Assembly (NCBI GenBank): GCA_002894665.1
Contig: NCRB01000029.1
Coordinates: 1 to 35,279 of the forward strand
Direction: 5' to 3'
DNA length: 35,279 nucleotides
Source of the DNA: Salinivenus iranica
Lineage (GTDB): Bacteria > Bacteroidota > Rhodothermia > Rhodothermales > Salinibacteraceae
The position numbers were made by a program, and so were the translations under genes. Positions 7,875 to 17,192 of the stretch are shown piece after piece. Positions within the stretch are counted from its first letter, which is position 1. Every line of letters begins with the position of its first letter. The notes under the pieces were generated by a model. That model searched no databases. It saw only the letters and a list, made by a program, of their open reading frames with translations, and was not told the DNA's origin.

Positions 7875-9089
7875 CTACTTGCACTCGGTACTCACGACCT
7901 CGCCATTATCGAGCACCGTACAGGCGTGAGTCGTGTACTCGAAGGGATCGCCGTCGAAAAGGACGAGGTCCGCCTCATTGCCCGCCTCCACTGTGCCGAC
8001 GCCGCTGAGGCCCAGGATCTCGGCCGGGGTTCGCGTCACGCTGGCGAGGGCGGCCTGTCGGTCCATTCCGTGGGCGGCGGCCACAGCAGCTTCGTAGAGC
8101 ACGACGCGCGTCTTCGGCACGTAGGGCTCCCATCCGCTCTGGATGGCCACCGGGACGCCGGCCTCCGCAAGCGTGGCCGCAGTGGTGAAGGCCACGTTCT
8201 GTGCGGGGCCGCCGGGACGCGTCATGGTCGGGTGCAGAATCACCGGAACGTCTGCTTCTTGCAGTTCGTCGACTAGCAGATAGGCCTCCGCCGCGCCGTC
8301 CAGAATGAGGTCGAAGCCGAACTCCTCCTGCAGCCGGAGGGCGGCCTGTATGTCGTGGGCCCTGTGCGCAGTGATGAGGGCCGGCACCTCGCCTCGAAGC
8401 ACCTTCGCCAATGCCTCCATGCCGAGATCGGTCGACACGTCCTCGCCGTTCTGCTTCTTCTCAAGATAGGACTGCGCGTCGAGAAGGGTGCTGCGAAGCA
8501 TGGCTACGCTCTTGGCCCGGGTGCCGGGCGTTTCGAACCGCTCCGATGCGCCGGGCCCCAGCGTGAAGGCGACTGTTGTCAGCGAATCGCGGACCGAGGT
8601 CGCGATTGTCTCGCCGCTGGTCGAGAACACCCCTGTCTGGCCGCTGATGAGGGCCCCCGCGGCATGTCCTGCGTGCACCGTGGTGACGCCCAGGTCGCGG
8701 ACGAACGAAACCAGTTGCTCTTGCGGATTGAAGGCATCAATGGCCCGTAGGTCGGGCTGGATGGGCTCGGAGGTATCGAGCTGATCCTGGTTGTCGTCGA
8801 CATTGGTGAGGCCCGAAAGCCCCACCGTCGCCCGAGGGTCGATGAGGCCGGGCGTCACGACCGCGGCCTCGCGCACGTCTGCCCCGTCGGGGACCGACAC
8901 CTCCGACGCCGGCCCCACGGCCTGAATGGTTTCCCCCTCCACCAGCACGACGCCGTCGACAATCGGCGGCCCCGTCATGGTGTAGATCGTGTCGGCCTCA
9001 ACGGCGGTCTGTCCGTAGGCCGGGGCCGTGCCCAGCAGAAGTACGGCCAGCAGGAAAAAAGAACGGAAAAGCGAGTGTGGCATCGTCAT
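7875..9089 (-). CDS. secreted amidohydrolase-fold protein with a degenerate metal site
   Basis: The 404-aa protein has a signal peptide (about residues 1-26, ending PAYGQ). It has the composite beta-sandwich/TIM-barrel layout of imidazolonepropionase-like amidohydrolases: 'VVTPGLIDPRATVGLSG' after strand 1 and 'LGVGTVEAGNEADLVLFDGDPF' at the C-terminal sandwich. The first metal-binding HxH that normally follows PGLID is absent: residues 85-88 are P-R-A-T. Histidines remain in 'ALITAHRAHDI' and 'VILHPTM', so a partial site or non-catalytic role is possible. It lies 41 bp downstream of a second, intact amidohydrolase gene, implying co-expression and perhaps a heteromeric or accessory role in periplasmic peptide or cyclic-amide processing. 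An alternative start two codons later cannot be excluded. Confidence 0.85.
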   Translation of the reverse strand: MTMPHSLFRSFFLLAVLLLGTAPAYGQTAVEADTIYTMTGPPIVDGVVLVEGETIQAVGPASEVSVPDGADVREAAVVTPGLIDPRATVGLSGLTNVDDNQDQLDTSEPIQPDLRAIDAFNPQEQLVSFVRDLGVTTVHAGHAAGALISGQTGVFSTSGETIATSVRDSLTTVAFTLGPGASERFETPGTRAKSVAMLRSTLLDAQSYLEKKQNGEDVSTDLGMEALAKVLRGEVPALITAHRAHDIQAALRLQEEFGFDLILDGAAEAYLLVDELQEADVPVILHPTMTRPGGPAQNVAFTTAATLAEAGVPVAIQSGWEPYVPKTRVVLYEAAVAAAHGMDRQAALASVTRTPAEILGLSGVGTVEAGNEADLVLFDGDPFEYTTHACTVLDNGEVVSTECK

Positions 9090-9130
9090 GTCCGGCGATC
9101 GTTCGGCAAAAAAGAAGAGCGGTCGGGCGT

Positions 9131-10435
9131 CTATTCCTCGTCGAGTCCGTGGACGTGCTGAATGGCTTCGTCCAGCGCGCGGTAGCCCCCCGTCGCAATC
9201 TCCCGGTCGGTGTCGTTGGAGCGGTCGAACACCTTCGCCCCTTCAACCCACGTCTGCTGGACCTTCGTGTAGACGCTCAGCGGGTCGCCCGAGAGCACGA
9301 TGAAGTCCGCGTCCTTCCCGGGCTCCAGCGTCCCTGTATCGTCCGCAAGGTCCATCTGCCGGGCCGCCTCGATGGTCACCGCCTCCAGGGCCGCCGCCCG
9401 GTCCATCCCCGCCCGCACGCCGAACGCCGGGGAGCGCAGAAAGAGGCGCGAGTCGGTGATCGGATCGTCGGTGTGGTACGACACGCCCACGCCGGCCTCA
9501 TCGAGCACGCGGCCGGTGCGGTAGACCAGTTCGTCGGCCTCGGGCTTTCCGCCGGGCGAGTCGAGGACAATGATGGAGGCCTGCGCGCCCGATTCGGCAA
9601 TCTCCTCGGGGACCTTCCAGCCCTCACTCACGTGATGGAGCACGAGCCGGAAGTCAAACTCTTCGCTCAACCGGATTGCCGTGAGGATGTCGTCGTGGCG
9701 GTGGGTGTGGAAGTGCACGATTCGGTCCCCCTCCAGCACGTCCACCAGGCCTTCCATCTGAAGGTCGCGCTCCGGCATGTCCTCGGGGCTGTCCGCCTGT
9801 TCTTTTTTGCGCTTGTAGGCCTGCGCCTCGACGAACAGCTGGCGCGCCATGGCCGCGGAGCGTGCCCGGGTGCCCGGGAAGGGGCCGCTGTCTCGCTGCG
9901 GGTTCGTTCCGTTGGCCATCTTCATGCCCCCACAGTCCTCGATGCTCCGATCGTCGCACGCATTCAGATCCGCGACCGTGGTGCCGTCCCGCAGCTTGAG
10001 GTACGTCGTCTGGCCGCTCAGCAGGTGGCCGGAGCCGGAGAGGACTTGCACGGTGGTGATGCCCCCGGCCCGGGCCCGATCGAGCGAGGAGTGCATCACG
10101 TTGATTCCATCGATGGTGCGCACGCCCGGGTGCAACGCCGCGGATCCGTCTCCCCCGCTGACCTGCCCAATGTGAGAGTGGGTGTCAACGAGTCCCGGCA
10201 TCACGACCTGTCCGGATAGATCGTGCGACTGGGCCCCGGCCGGCACGTCCACCTCTCCCGCCGCCCCCACGGCCTGAATCTCGCCCTCCTGCACGACCAG
10301 CACCCCATCCTCAATCGGCTCGTCTGCAATCGGATAGACCGTAGCGTTGCGGAAGACGTGAGGCTGTTCCTGTGCGTGCACCGGACCAGACAAAAGAAGG
10401 CACGCGACGGTAAAGAGGAAAAGCGCCGTTCGCAT
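9131..10435 (-). CDS. secreted metal-dependent amidohydrolase
   Basis: I start at ATG 10435, giving 434 aa that begin with a clear signal peptide (MRTALFLFTVACLLLSGPVHAQ). The amidohydrolase motif 'VVMPGLVDTHSHIG' supplies metal ligands H86 and H88. Later candidates are 'VHFHTHRHDDI', 'LVLHHVSEGW' and an aspartate-rich 'VSYHTDDPITDSR' where the catalytic Asp is expected. The C-terminal 'GTLEPGKDADFIVLSGDPLS' completes the composite beta-sandwich. It is probably a periplasmic hydrolase of small amides or dipeptides; the substrate cannot be read from sequence. It heads the minus-strand run amidohydrolase, degenerate amidohydrolase, AcuI-type reductase, FAD oxidoreductase, and diverges from the TonB-like gene over 195 bp. 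Confidence 0.9.
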   Translation of the reverse strand: MRTALFLFTVACLLLSGPVHAQEQPHVFRNATVYPIADEPIEDGVLVVQEGEIQAVGAAGEVDVPAGAQSHDLSGQVVMPGLVDTHSHIGQVSGGDGSAALHPGVRTIDGINVMHSSLDRARAGGITTVQVLSGSGHLLSGQTTYLKLRDGTTVADLNACDDRSIEDCGGMKMANGTNPQRDSGPFPGTRARSAAMARQLFVEAQAYKRKKEQADSPEDMPERDLQMEGLVDVLEGDRIVHFHTHRHDDILTAIRLSEEFDFRLVLHHVSEGWKVPEEIAESGAQASIIVLDSPGGKPEADELVYRTGRVLDEAGVGVSYHTDDPITDSRLFLRSPAFGVRAGMDRAAALEAVTIEAARQMDLADDTGTLEPGKDADFIVLSGDPLSVYTKVQQTWVEGAKVFDRSNDTDREIATGGYRALDEAIQHVHGLDEE

Positions 10436-10630
10436 CAGACCAGGACGTGGATCGGAAAAATTGTTCACGCTAGAAGGTAGGGGCCGACACACGGACTCTC
10501 AACACCGCCCGGTCCCCACCGAACGGTGCGAAATATCCGCCAACCATAACGAGGGGTCGGCGCGGCACTTTCATCATTTGTTCGCGTAACAGAGAGGCAG
10601 TGGAACCGCTTCGCATCACCGCAGCCCGCT

Positions 10631-11371
10631 ATGCGACCCTCCGCCCCTCGTCGCCGCCGGACGGTCCTGGATCTGCGGAGCTATACAACCCGCCTGCTCC
10701 TGAGCTACGCACTCAGCTTGGGCGTCCTGGTGTTGCTGGTCAACCTCTCCGTCTCGTCGCCGCCGGTTCCCCCCTGGCTCCTCCACACAAACCCGGACCG
10801 GATCCAGCTGTCCCAGGTGCAGGAACTATCGGACGACGAACCGGGAGCTGATGAGACGGGTCCCGCGAACGGCGCTCAGGTCCGCGAGGAGGCCCCGCCC
10901 CAAACCCGACAGGCGTCTCCCTCGACCTCTCCGTCTCCGGCTCCAGCGGGCGCCCCCCAAGAGGATACACGCTCGCCGCGGGCCCGCCCCAATCTGGAGT
11001 CCATCACCACGATTACCGAGACGAGCGCCGCCGAGCTCATTGGTGGCATCCAGTCCTACTACATGCGGATTCGCTACCCGGAGCCCGCCCGCAAAAAAGG
11101 GATTCAGGGCCGCCTGATGCTACGGTTCACGGTCACCTCGAACGGAAGACCCAGGGACATCCGCGTCAGTCGCTCCCTGCACCCCCTGCTCGACACAGCC
11201 GCCGTCCGCGCCCTGCGCAGCGTGCGGTTTCGGCCCGCCACCCAGAACGGGCTTCCGGTCTCGATGCCGACAAAGCTCCCCGTTCGCTTCCGACTCCTGC
11301 CCGACTCCACGCGGCTCCGAACCGCCGGCGGCCCCTCCCCCTCACAGTCGACCGACGCCCCGAACGAGTAG
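10631..11371 (+). CDS. TonB-family energy-transducer-like protein
   Basis: The 246-aa protein has a basic N-terminus, one membrane helix ('LLLSYALSLGVLVLLVNLSV', about 23-42), and a Pro/Ser/Thr-rich spacer (about 75-125). Its C-terminal TonB domain has 'YPEPARKKGIQGRLMLRFTV' and 'AVRALRSVRFRPATQNGLPV', with the usual beta-strand ending 'VRFRL'. TonB transmits proton-motive force to outer-membrane receptors. No ExbB/ExbD or receptor is adjacent, so it may work with complexes encoded elsewhere. An N-terminal start near GTG/ATG alternatives is possible, but ATG 10631 puts the basic stretch immediately before the helix. The gene ends about 119 bp before hpd. Confidence 0.85.
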   Translation: MRPSAPRRRRTVLDLRSYTTRLLLSYALSLGVLVLLVNLSVSSPPVPPWLLHTNPDRIQLSQVQELSDDEPGADETGPANGAQVREEAPPQTRQASPSTSPSPAPAGAPQEDTRSPRARPNLESITTITETSAAELIGGIQSYYMRIRYPEPARKKGIQGRLMLRFTVTSNGRPRDIRVSRSLHPLLDTAAVRALRSVRFRPATQNGLPVSMPTKLPVRFRLLPDSTRLRTAGGPSPSQSTDAPNE

Positions 11372-11442
11372 GAACGCACCCCGAGAGACGGTGTACAGTT
11401 TTGTGAACTATGGAGAAACCCTTTCTCCCCCGCCTCCGGGTT

Positions 11443-11455
11443 GGAAGCGCTTTTC
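11443..11455. promoter_or_regulatory. palindromic AAGCGCTT-type operator candidate upstream of hpd
   Basis: GGAAGCGCTTTTC ends 34 bp upstream of the hpd ATG. The AAGCGCTT core is a perfect palindrome resembling LacI-family/cre-type operators. A nearly identical element lies upstream of the aldehyde dehydrogenase gene (28848-28860). Function is inferred from position and similarity only. Confidence 0.3.
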
Positions 11456-11489
11456 TGAACACTCTCTCGACACAGCCTCCCCTCTTGTC

Positions 11490-12635
11490 ATGACCCCGAC
11501 GCCCACAGCCCCACGCCCCGACATCGAAACGGCCGAGGACTTCCTGCCGATCAATGGCACCGACTACGTTGAGTTTTACGTCGGCAATGCCAAGCAGGCT
11601 GCCCAGTACTACGCGCACCTGTTCGGATTTCAGATTCGTGGATACCGGGGGCCGGAGACGGGGTCGAAAGAGCAGGTTAGCTACCTGCTGGAGCAAAACG
11701 ACATTCGCATCGTGCTGACGTCTGCCCTCGGTCCCGACCACTCCATTAGCAACCACGTGCAGCTCCACGGGGACGGCGTTCGGGACATTGCGCTGACGGT
11801 TGATGACGCCCGGCAGTCCTTTGAGGCCACTACGGAGCGCGGCGCCGACCCCGTCCACGAGCCGACCGTCCACGAAGACGACCACGGACGCATCGTCACC
11901 GCCGCCATTTCGACGTACGGCGACACCATTCACACCTTCGTCGAGCGGACCGATTACGACGGCCTCTTCTTCCCCGAATTCGAGCCGTGGACGAACGAGC
12001 ACTGGAACGCCCCTTCTCCCACGGGCCTGCAGTTCGTCGACCACTGCGTCGGCAACGTCTACGAGGGGGACATGGACCGGTACGTGGACTACTACGCCCA
12101 AACGATGGGCTTCTACAACATGCTCCACTTCACGGAGCAGGACATCTCAACCGAGTACTCGGCCCTCATGTCGAAGGTGATGGCCAACGGGAATGAAGTC
12201 ATCAAATTCCCGATTAACGAGCCGGCCGAGGGGAAGAAGAAAAGCCAGATTGAGGAGTACCTCGAATTCTACCGCGGCCCCGGGGTGCAACACGTTGCCC
12301 TCGCCACCGACGACATTATCTCGACGGTGCGCGAGCTGCGACGGCGGGGCGTCGAGTTCCTCGAAATTCCGGACACGTACTACGACCGTGACGTGCTTGC
12401 CGATCGGGTCGGCTCCATTGACGAGCCGATTGACGAGCTCGAGGAGCTGAGCATCCTCGTCGACCGGGACCCGGAGGGCTACCTGCTCCAGATCTTTACC
12501 CAGCCGGTACAGGACCGGCCCACGGTCTTCTACGAAATTATTCAGCGAGAGGGCGCACGGTCGTTTGGGGCCGGCAACTTCAAAGCCCTCTTCGAAGCGA
12601 TCGAGCGAGAGCAGGACCGCCGTGGCAACCTGTAG
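11490..12635 (+). CDS. hpd: 4-hydroxyphenylpyruvate dioxygenase
   Basis: The 381-aa enzyme converts 4-hydroxyphenylpyruvate to homogentisate in tyrosine catabolism, using non-haem Fe(II) and O2. I chose ATG 11490 (MTPTPTAPRP), just before 'FLPINGTDYVEFYVGNAKQA'. The 2-His-1-carboxylate facial triad is visible: H185 in 'FVDHCVGNV', H268 in 'GVQHVALATDDI' and E349 in 'VFYEII'. The C-terminal 'REGARSFGAGNFKALFEAIE' helix that gates the active site is intact. Length is normal for the family. No homogentisate dioxygenase or other tyrosine genes are adjacent. It is closed by a strong hairpin at 12707-12739 shared with the convergent ftsH gene. A palindromic element precedes it. Confidence 0.97.
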   Translation: MTPTPTAPRPDIETAEDFLPINGTDYVEFYVGNAKQAAQYYAHLFGFQIRGYRGPETGSKEQVSYLLEQNDIRIVLTSALGPDHSISNHVQLHGDGVRDIALTVDDARQSFEATTERGADPVHEPTVHEDDHGRIVTAAISTYGDTIHTFVERTDYDGLFFPEFEPWTNEHWNAPSPTGLQFVDHCVGNVYEGDMDRYVDYYAQTMGFYNMLHFTEQDISTEYSALMSKVMANGNEVIKFPINEPAEGKKKSQIEEYLEFYRGPGVQHVALATDDIISTVRELRRRGVEFLEIPDTYYDRDVLADRVGSIDEPIDELEELSILVDRDPEGYLLQIFTQPVQDRPTVFYEIIQREGARSFGAGNFKALFEAIEREQDRRGNL

Positions 12636-12706
12636 TGTCCGGTCGGCGCGAGCTGGTACTCATTCGCTCGAGGCTCACGCCGGTGCTCCCCCGTCTAGAA
12701 CCAGAA

Positions 12707-12739
12707 CGGGCCCGTCCGAGATCAAACCGGACGGGCCCG
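12707..12739. terminator. bidirectional terminator hairpin between hpd and ftsH
   Basis: A perfect 12-bp inverted repeat (CGGGCCCGTCCG / CGGACGGGCCCG) with a 9-nt loop sits between the convergent hpd and ftsH stops. There is no long T-run on either side, so termination would depend mainly on the very stable stem. Confidence 0.75.
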
Positions 12740-12771
12740 GTGGTGTCTAAAAGGCGCAGTGGCCGAGGGCG

Positions 12772-14832
12772 TCACTGCGTGGGTTTTTCTTCCGCCTCGG
12801 CGGGGCCGGACTCACCCGGCGAAACGCCATCGTCCGCCTCGTGCGTTTCCGTCGGCTCCTCGGGGGGAACCTCCTCCTCCGTGCGGCCGTCCGCTTCCGC
12901 GCTTCCATTTGTGGAGGGCGCTTCGCTGAGGGCCTCGGCCTTGCCGTTGACCAAGCGGAGCACATCGTCGCCCGGGACTTCCTCGCGCTCCACCAGAAGC
13001 TCCGCGAGCTTGTCGAAGGCCTCCCGGTTTTCGGTGAGCGTCTCCACGGCGCGCTGGAACGCATTCTCGGTAATGCGGCGAATCTCCTGGTCAACCTCCC
13101 GGGCGGTCTCGTCGCTGTAGTCTTTGCCCTTGGCCAGCTCCTCGCCCAGGAAGACGCTGCCCTGGTCGCCCCCGAGGGAGATGTGCTTAAAGTTTTCCCC
13201 CATCCCCCAATCGAGCACCATCTTGCGTGCCATCTTGCGCACCTGCTTCAGGTCGTTTTCGGCCCCGCTGGTGGCGGTGTCGAAGATAATCTCCTCGGCG
13301 GCACGCCCGCCCATGATGACGGCGAGGCGGTCGAGGAGATAATCGAGCCGATACAGGTATTTGTCCTTCTCGGGGAGTTGCTGAGTCACGCCCATCGCCT
13401 GGCCCCGCGGTACGATGGTGACTTTGTGTACGGGGTCGGCGTGGGGAAGCATGGCCGCCACGATCGCGTGTCCCGCCTCGTGGTACGCCAGGAGCTTCTT
13501 CTCCTCGTCGTCGAGGGCCATCCCGTCGCGCTTCAGGCCCATAATCACCTTGTCACGGGCCTCCTCGATGTCAGAGTTTGCGATCTCCTCGTGCCCGTAG
13601 CGCCCCGCCAGGAGGGCCGCTTCGTTCAGAAGGTTTTCGAGATCGGCCCCGCTGAACCCCGGCGTGCTCCGCGCGATTTCCTCCAGGTCAATCTCGTCGC
13701 TGAGGGGCTTGTTGCGGGCGTGAATGCGGAGAATTTCGGCTCGGGCCTTCTTCGTGGGCAGGTCGACGGTGATCTGACGGTCGAAGCGGCCCGGGCGTGT
13801 GAGGGCCGAGTCGAGGATGTCCGGGCGGTTGGTAGCCGCCATCACCACCACCCCTTCGTTCGCCTCAAAGCCGTCGAGTTCCGACAGAAGCTGGTTCAAG
13901 GTTTGCTCCCGTTCGTCGTGGCCACCGCCAAGCCCGGCCCCTCGCTGCCGACCGATGGAGTCGAGCTCGTCGATAAAGATGATGGCCGGCGACGTTTCCT
14001 TAGCCTCGCTGAACATGTCGCGGACGCGGGAGGCCCCCACGCCGACAAACATCTCCATGAAGTCGGACCCCGAGACGCTGAAGAACGGGACATCGGCCTC
14101 CCCGGCGACCGCACGGGCCAGCAGGGTCTTTCCCGTCCCCGGCGGCCCGACAAGAAGAACGCCCTTCGGCACCTTTCCTCCCAGCCGCTCAAACCGCTCG
14201 GGGCTCTTCAGGAACTTGATGATCTCGCGGAGCTCCTCCTTTGCACTGTCCGCCCCGGCCACGTCGTCGAACGTGGTCTCTTCCTCGTCCTTGTCGAAGA
14301 GTTTCGCCTTGCTTTTGCGGACCGAGAAGAGGCCCTGTCCCTGCGCCTGCATCCGGCGGAGGAAAATATAGCCCACCCCAAAGAGCAGGAGCACCGGCAG
14401 TAGGCCCATGATGACGAGCCCCCAGGGGAAGGTGCTTTCGGGCTCCGTCACCACCTCCACGCTCGAGGACTCCAGTCGCTGCATGAGCTGGTCGTCCCCG
14501 AAGGACGGGATGTAGGTCACGAAGTTGGTGTACTCCACCGTGCTCCCGTCCTGGGTGCGCGAGGCGGTCGACTTCAACTCTCCCCGCACACGGTCGCCCT
14601 GGACGACCACCCGTTCCACATTTTCGTTCTGGACCTGGGAGCGGAATTCACTATAGCTAATCTGGTCGCCGCCAGACGCCCCCATTCCCCAGTAGCTGTA
14701 CGCCCACAGTGCCAGGAGCGTCCCGGCAATGACCCAGATAATGAGCCGCCCACGCCCCCCTCCTGCGCTGGGCCCGCCGGGAAGTCCGGAGCCGCCCTCC
14801 TTCGTCTCGTTGTCAGAGTCTCGGTTAGCCAC
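12772..14832 (-). CDS. ftsH: ATP-dependent zinc metalloprotease FtsH
   Basis: The 686-aa AAA+ membrane protease degrades misfolded and regulatory membrane or cytosolic proteins as a hexamer. I place the start at GTG 14832 ('[11 protein letters not shown]'); an ATG further upstream (14925) would add an atypical basic leader. TM helices lie at about 30-48 and 137-158, flanking the small periplasmic domain. Walker A GPPGTGKT is at 229-236 and Walker B IIFIDE at 284-289. The zinc-protease site HEAGH is at 451-455. The C-terminal tail is long and very acidic (about 620-686), typical of halophile or Bacteroidota FtsH. The gene diverges from the AMP-forming ligase gene and ends toward the terminator shared with hpd. 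Confidence 0.97.
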   Translation of the reverse strand: MANRDSDNETKEGGSGLPGGPSAGGGRGRLIIWVIAGTLLALWAYSYWGMGASGGDQISYSEFRSQVQNENVERVVVQGDRVRGELKSTASRTQDGSTVEYTNFVTYIPSFGDDQLMQRLESSSVEVVTEPESTFPWGLVIMGLLPVLLLFGVGYIFLRRMQAQGQGLFSVRKSKAKLFDKDEEETTFDDVAGADSAKEELREIIKFLKSPERFERLGGKVPKGVLLVGPPGTGKTLLARAVAGEADVPFFSVSGSDFMEMFVGVGASRVRDMFSEAKETSPAIIFIDELDSIGRQRGAGLGGGHDEREQTLNQLLSELDGFEANEGVVVMAATNRPDILDSALTRPGRFDRQITVDLPTKKARAEILRIHARNKPLSDEIDLEEIARSTPGFSGADLENLLNEAALLAGRYGHEEIANSDIEEARDKVIMGLKRDGMALDDEEKKLLAYHEAGHAIVAAMLPHADPVHKVTIVPRGQAMGVTQQLPEKDKYLYRLDYLLDRLAVIMGGRAAEEIIFDTATSGAENDLKQVRKMARKMVLDWGMGENFKHISLGGDQGSVFLGEELAKGKDYSDETAREVDQEIRRITENAFQRAVETLTENREAFDKLAELLVEREEVPGDDVLRLVNGKAEALSEAPSTNGSAEADGRTEEEVPPEEPTETHEADDGVSPGESGPAEAEEKPTQ

Positions 14833-14834
14833 GT

Positions 14835-14850
14835 TGCTTAATTGCTTAAT
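14835..14850. repeat. tandem octamer in the ftsH leader
   Basis: TGCTTAAT occurs twice without spacing, ending two bases before the GTG start of ftsH (read on minus as ATTAAGCA twice). It would lie in the ribosome-binding region and could tune initiation by slippage, or be incidental. Confidence 0.5.
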
Positions 14851-15031
14851 GGAAAAGTGCACACTGCGGGCGCGCCTCCGCCGCCAGCAATCGGCGCAAA
14901 GTTGGCCCGTTTTCAACAGATGCACCCTACATACACTCGCACGCAGTAATTGTGTCCTGCTCTACGGGAAGGTTGCGTTATGGACACTCTTTTGCGATCA
15001 CTTCCCGTTCGGGCATCGGACAAACGGATGC

Positions 15032-15061
15032 TTGCCTCTATCGGGCGCACTCGGTTATTAT
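15032..15061 (+). promoter_or_regulatory. candidate promoter of the AMP-forming ligase gene
   Basis: TTGCCT (15032-15037), an 18-bp spacer and TATTAT (15056-15061) match sigma70-type boxes at 4/6 and 5/6 positions, about 83 bp upstream of the ligase ATG. The -10 runs into the palindrome ATGCATGCAT. Bacteroidota primary sigma factors often use different boxes, so the call is tentative. Confidence 0.3.
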
Positions 15062-15144
15062 GCATGCATAGGCGATTCGATATTGCGGCCCGCGTCCCGG
15101 ACCGCCCTCTTCTCCACCGTCTTCCCACATCGGCCGTTCCCTCT

Positions 15145-17124
15145 ATGCCTGAAACCGCTTCCAAACCGTCGGACGCATTTCCGTTTCACCAGGAGGTCGT
15201 CTGGACCCCCGACCCCGAGGTGGTTGCCGACTCCAACCTGCGCGCCTTCATGGATGCGCACGACATTTCGAACCTGAACGCGCTCCGTCGCCGCGCCGCG
15301 GACGATGTCGGGTGGTTCTGGGACGCCGTACTTCACGACCTCGACATTGAGTTCTACGAGGACTACGACCAGGTCGTGGATCTCTCCGACGGCATTCAGC
15401 ACCCCACCTGGTGCGTGGGCGGCCGGATGAATATTGTCCATAACCTGCTGGACAAGTGGCAAGACACCCCGGTAGAGGACCGCACGGCCCTTCGCTGGGA
15501 GGGCGAGGACGGCACCACAAACACGTACACCTACGGCGAGCTGCACCGGCGCGTCTGCCGATGCGCAAATGCGCTCCGCGCCCGCGGCCTGGGGGCGGGC
15601 GACCGCATCGGCCTCTACATGCCGATGACGCCGGAGATCGTCGTCGCCTTCCTCGCCATTGCCAAAATCGGCGGCGTCCTCCTTCCCCTCTTCAGCGGCT
15701 ACGGCGTGGGGGCCCTCGTCACCCGCCTCCAGGGCGCCAACGCCAGGGCCCTCTTCACCGCCGACGGCTTTGCCCGCCGCGAGCGTCCCATCCACATGAA
15801 AGAGACGGCCGACGAGGCTGTTGCCCAGTGCCCATCGGTCGAACACGTGATTGTACGCCGGCACCTCGGGCGCGACAACCCGCCGATGACGACAGGACGC
15901 GACGTGTTCTGGGACGACTTCGTGTCGGGGCACGACACGGAGGCCCGCACCGCCCGGACCGGCGCCGAGGACGTCGTGATGATCATCTACACCAGTGGCA
16001 CGACGGGGCCCCCGAAAGGCACCGTCCATACCCACTGCGGCTTCCCCATCAAGGGGGCGCAGGACATGTACCACCCCATGGACCTGAAGCCCGGCGAGAC
16101 GATGTACTGGATGAGCGACATGGGCTGGATGATGGGCCCGTGGCTGGTGTTCGGCACCCTCACCGTGGGCGCCACCATGGTGCTCTACGACGGCGCCCCC
16201 GACCACCCCGATCCCGGCCGCCTCTGGCGGATGGTGGACGACCACGACGTCACCCACCTTGGGGTCTCTCCCACGCTCATCCGCGCCCTCAAAACCCACG
16301 GCGACGCCCCCGTCGAGGCTGCCGACCGGTCCTCCCTCCGCGCCATCGGCTCCACCGGCAGTCCGTGGGACCCGGAGTCCTGGACCTGGTGCTTCAACAC
16401 AGTGCTCGACGGCGAAAAGCCGATCCTCAACTACTCCGGCGGCACCGAAATCTCCGGAGGCATCCTCTGCGGCAACTTCCTCGAACCGCTCAAGCCGGCG
16501 GCCTTCTCCGGCCCCGTCCCCGGCATGGACGCCGACGTGGTGGACGCGGACGGCACCCCGGTCCGGGAGGAAGTGGGCGAGCTCGTGCTTCGCACGCCGT
16601 GGATTGGCATGACGCGCGGGTTCTGGAACGGCGACGACCGCTACCTCGATGCCTACTGGAACCAGTTGCCGGACACCTGGGTGCACGGCGACTTTGCCGC
16701 CATTGACGCGGATGGCCTCTGGTACATCCTGGGCCGCTCGGACGACACCATCAACGTTGCGGGCAAGCGCCTGGGCCCCGCCGAGATTGAGGCGCTGCTG
16801 AACGCGCACGAGGCCGTGGCCGAGAGCGCCGCCATCGGCGTGCCCCACGAGGTGAAAGGACAGGAGGTGGTGGCCTTTGTGGTGCTGGAGCCCGACTACG
16901 ACGAGCAGGACGCCCTCCGGGAGGCCCTCCTGCAGGTGGTGGTCGACGAGATGGGCAAACCGCTGAAGCCCCGCGAAATTCTCTTCACCGAGGCCCTCCC
17001 CAAGACCCGCAACGCCAAGGTGATGCGGCGCCTCATCCGATCCGCTTACCTGGGCGAGGACCTCGGGGACACTTCCAGCCTCGAAGACCCTTCCACCGTC
17101 GAGGCAATCAAAAACGCCCGCTAG
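15145..17124 (+). CDS. AMP-forming acyl-CoA ligase, acetyl-CoA synthetase family
   Basis: The 659-aa adenylate-forming enzyme activates a short carboxylic acid with ATP and CoA. ATG 15145 (MPETASKPSD) was chosen because the ACAS N-terminal domain begins soon after ('VVWTPDPEVVADSNLRAFM'); the upstream in-frame extension is not protein-like. Motifs: P-loop YTSGTTGPPKG (282-292), 'NYSGGTEISGG', 'GDFAAIDADGLWYILGRSDD' hinge and the catalytic lysine K625 in 'KTRNAKVMRR'. It is related to acetyl-CoA and acetoacetyl-CoA synthetases, but some pocket residues differ from canonical AcsA and I cannot fix the acid used. K625 could be regulated by acylation as in AcsA. It ends at a likely bidirectional terminator facing yraN. 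Confidence 0.92.
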   Translation: MPETASKPSDAFPFHQEVVWTPDPEVVADSNLRAFMDAHDISNLNALRRRAADDVGWFWDAVLHDLDIEFYEDYDQVVDLSDGIQHPTWCVGGRMNIVHNLLDKWQDTPVEDRTALRWEGEDGTTNTYTYGELHRRVCRCANALRARGLGAGDRIGLYMPMTPEIVVAFLAIAKIGGVLLPLFSGYGVGALVTRLQGANARALFTADGFARRERPIHMKETADEAVAQCPSVEHVIVRRHLGRDNPPMTTGRDVFWDDFVSGHDTEARTARTGAEDVVMIIYTSGTTGPPKGTVHTHCGFPIKGAQDMYHPMDLKPGETMYWMSDMGWMMGPWLVFGTLTVGATMVLYDGAPDHPDPGRLWRMVDDHDVTHLGVSPTLIRALKTHGDAPVEAADRSSLRAIGSTGSPWDPESWTWCFNTVLDGEKPILNYSGGTEISGGILCGNFLEPLKPAAFSGPVPGMDADVVDADGTPVREEVGELVLRTPWIGMTRGFWNGDDRYLDAYWNQLPDTWVHGDFAAIDADGLWYILGRSDDTINVAGKRLGPAEIEALLNAHEAVAESAAIGVPHEVKGQEVVAFVVLEPDYDEQDALREALLQVVVDEMGKPLKPREILFTEALPKTRNAKVMRRLIRSAYLGEDLGDTSSLEDPSTVEAIKNAR

Positions 17125-17147
17125 CGCGCCGCGCCGGCGTCCCGGCG

Positions 17148-17192
17148 GGCCGGTAGGGGGGCAGGGGCCCCGGGTCGGCTCCCCTATCGGCC
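17148..17192. terminator. hairpin between the convergent AMP-forming ligase and yraN genes
   Basis: GGCCGGTAGGGG (17148-17159) pairs with CCCCTATCGGCC (17181-17192) over 12 bp with one G-T wobble. The loop holds a second small GGGG/CCCC palindrome. The right arm overlaps the last bases of yraN. No T-run is present. Confidence 0.5.

Larger units (their letters stand above)
14833..15144. other. 312-bp divergent intergenic region (ftsH / AMP-forming ligase)
   Basis: No gene is supported here; open frames running through it are upstream extensions of the two flanking genes. It holds a tandem octamer TGCTTAAT at 14835-14850 immediately upstream of the ftsH start, a sigma70-like promoter candidate for the ligase gene at 15032-15061, and the 10-bp palindrome ATGCATGCAT at 15060-15069. 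It is visibly more AT-rich than the surrounding genes. Confidence 0.6.

Noticed and set aside
12841-14403. Plus-strand 520-codon open frame opposite ftsH.
   Set aside because: Antisense shadow; no recognisable motifs, while the minus frame has Walker A/B and HEAGH.
15058-16848. Minus-strand 596-codon open frame opposite the AMP-forming ligase gene.
   Set aside because: Composition typical of antisense GC bias and no domain; the plus frame contains the adenylation motifs.
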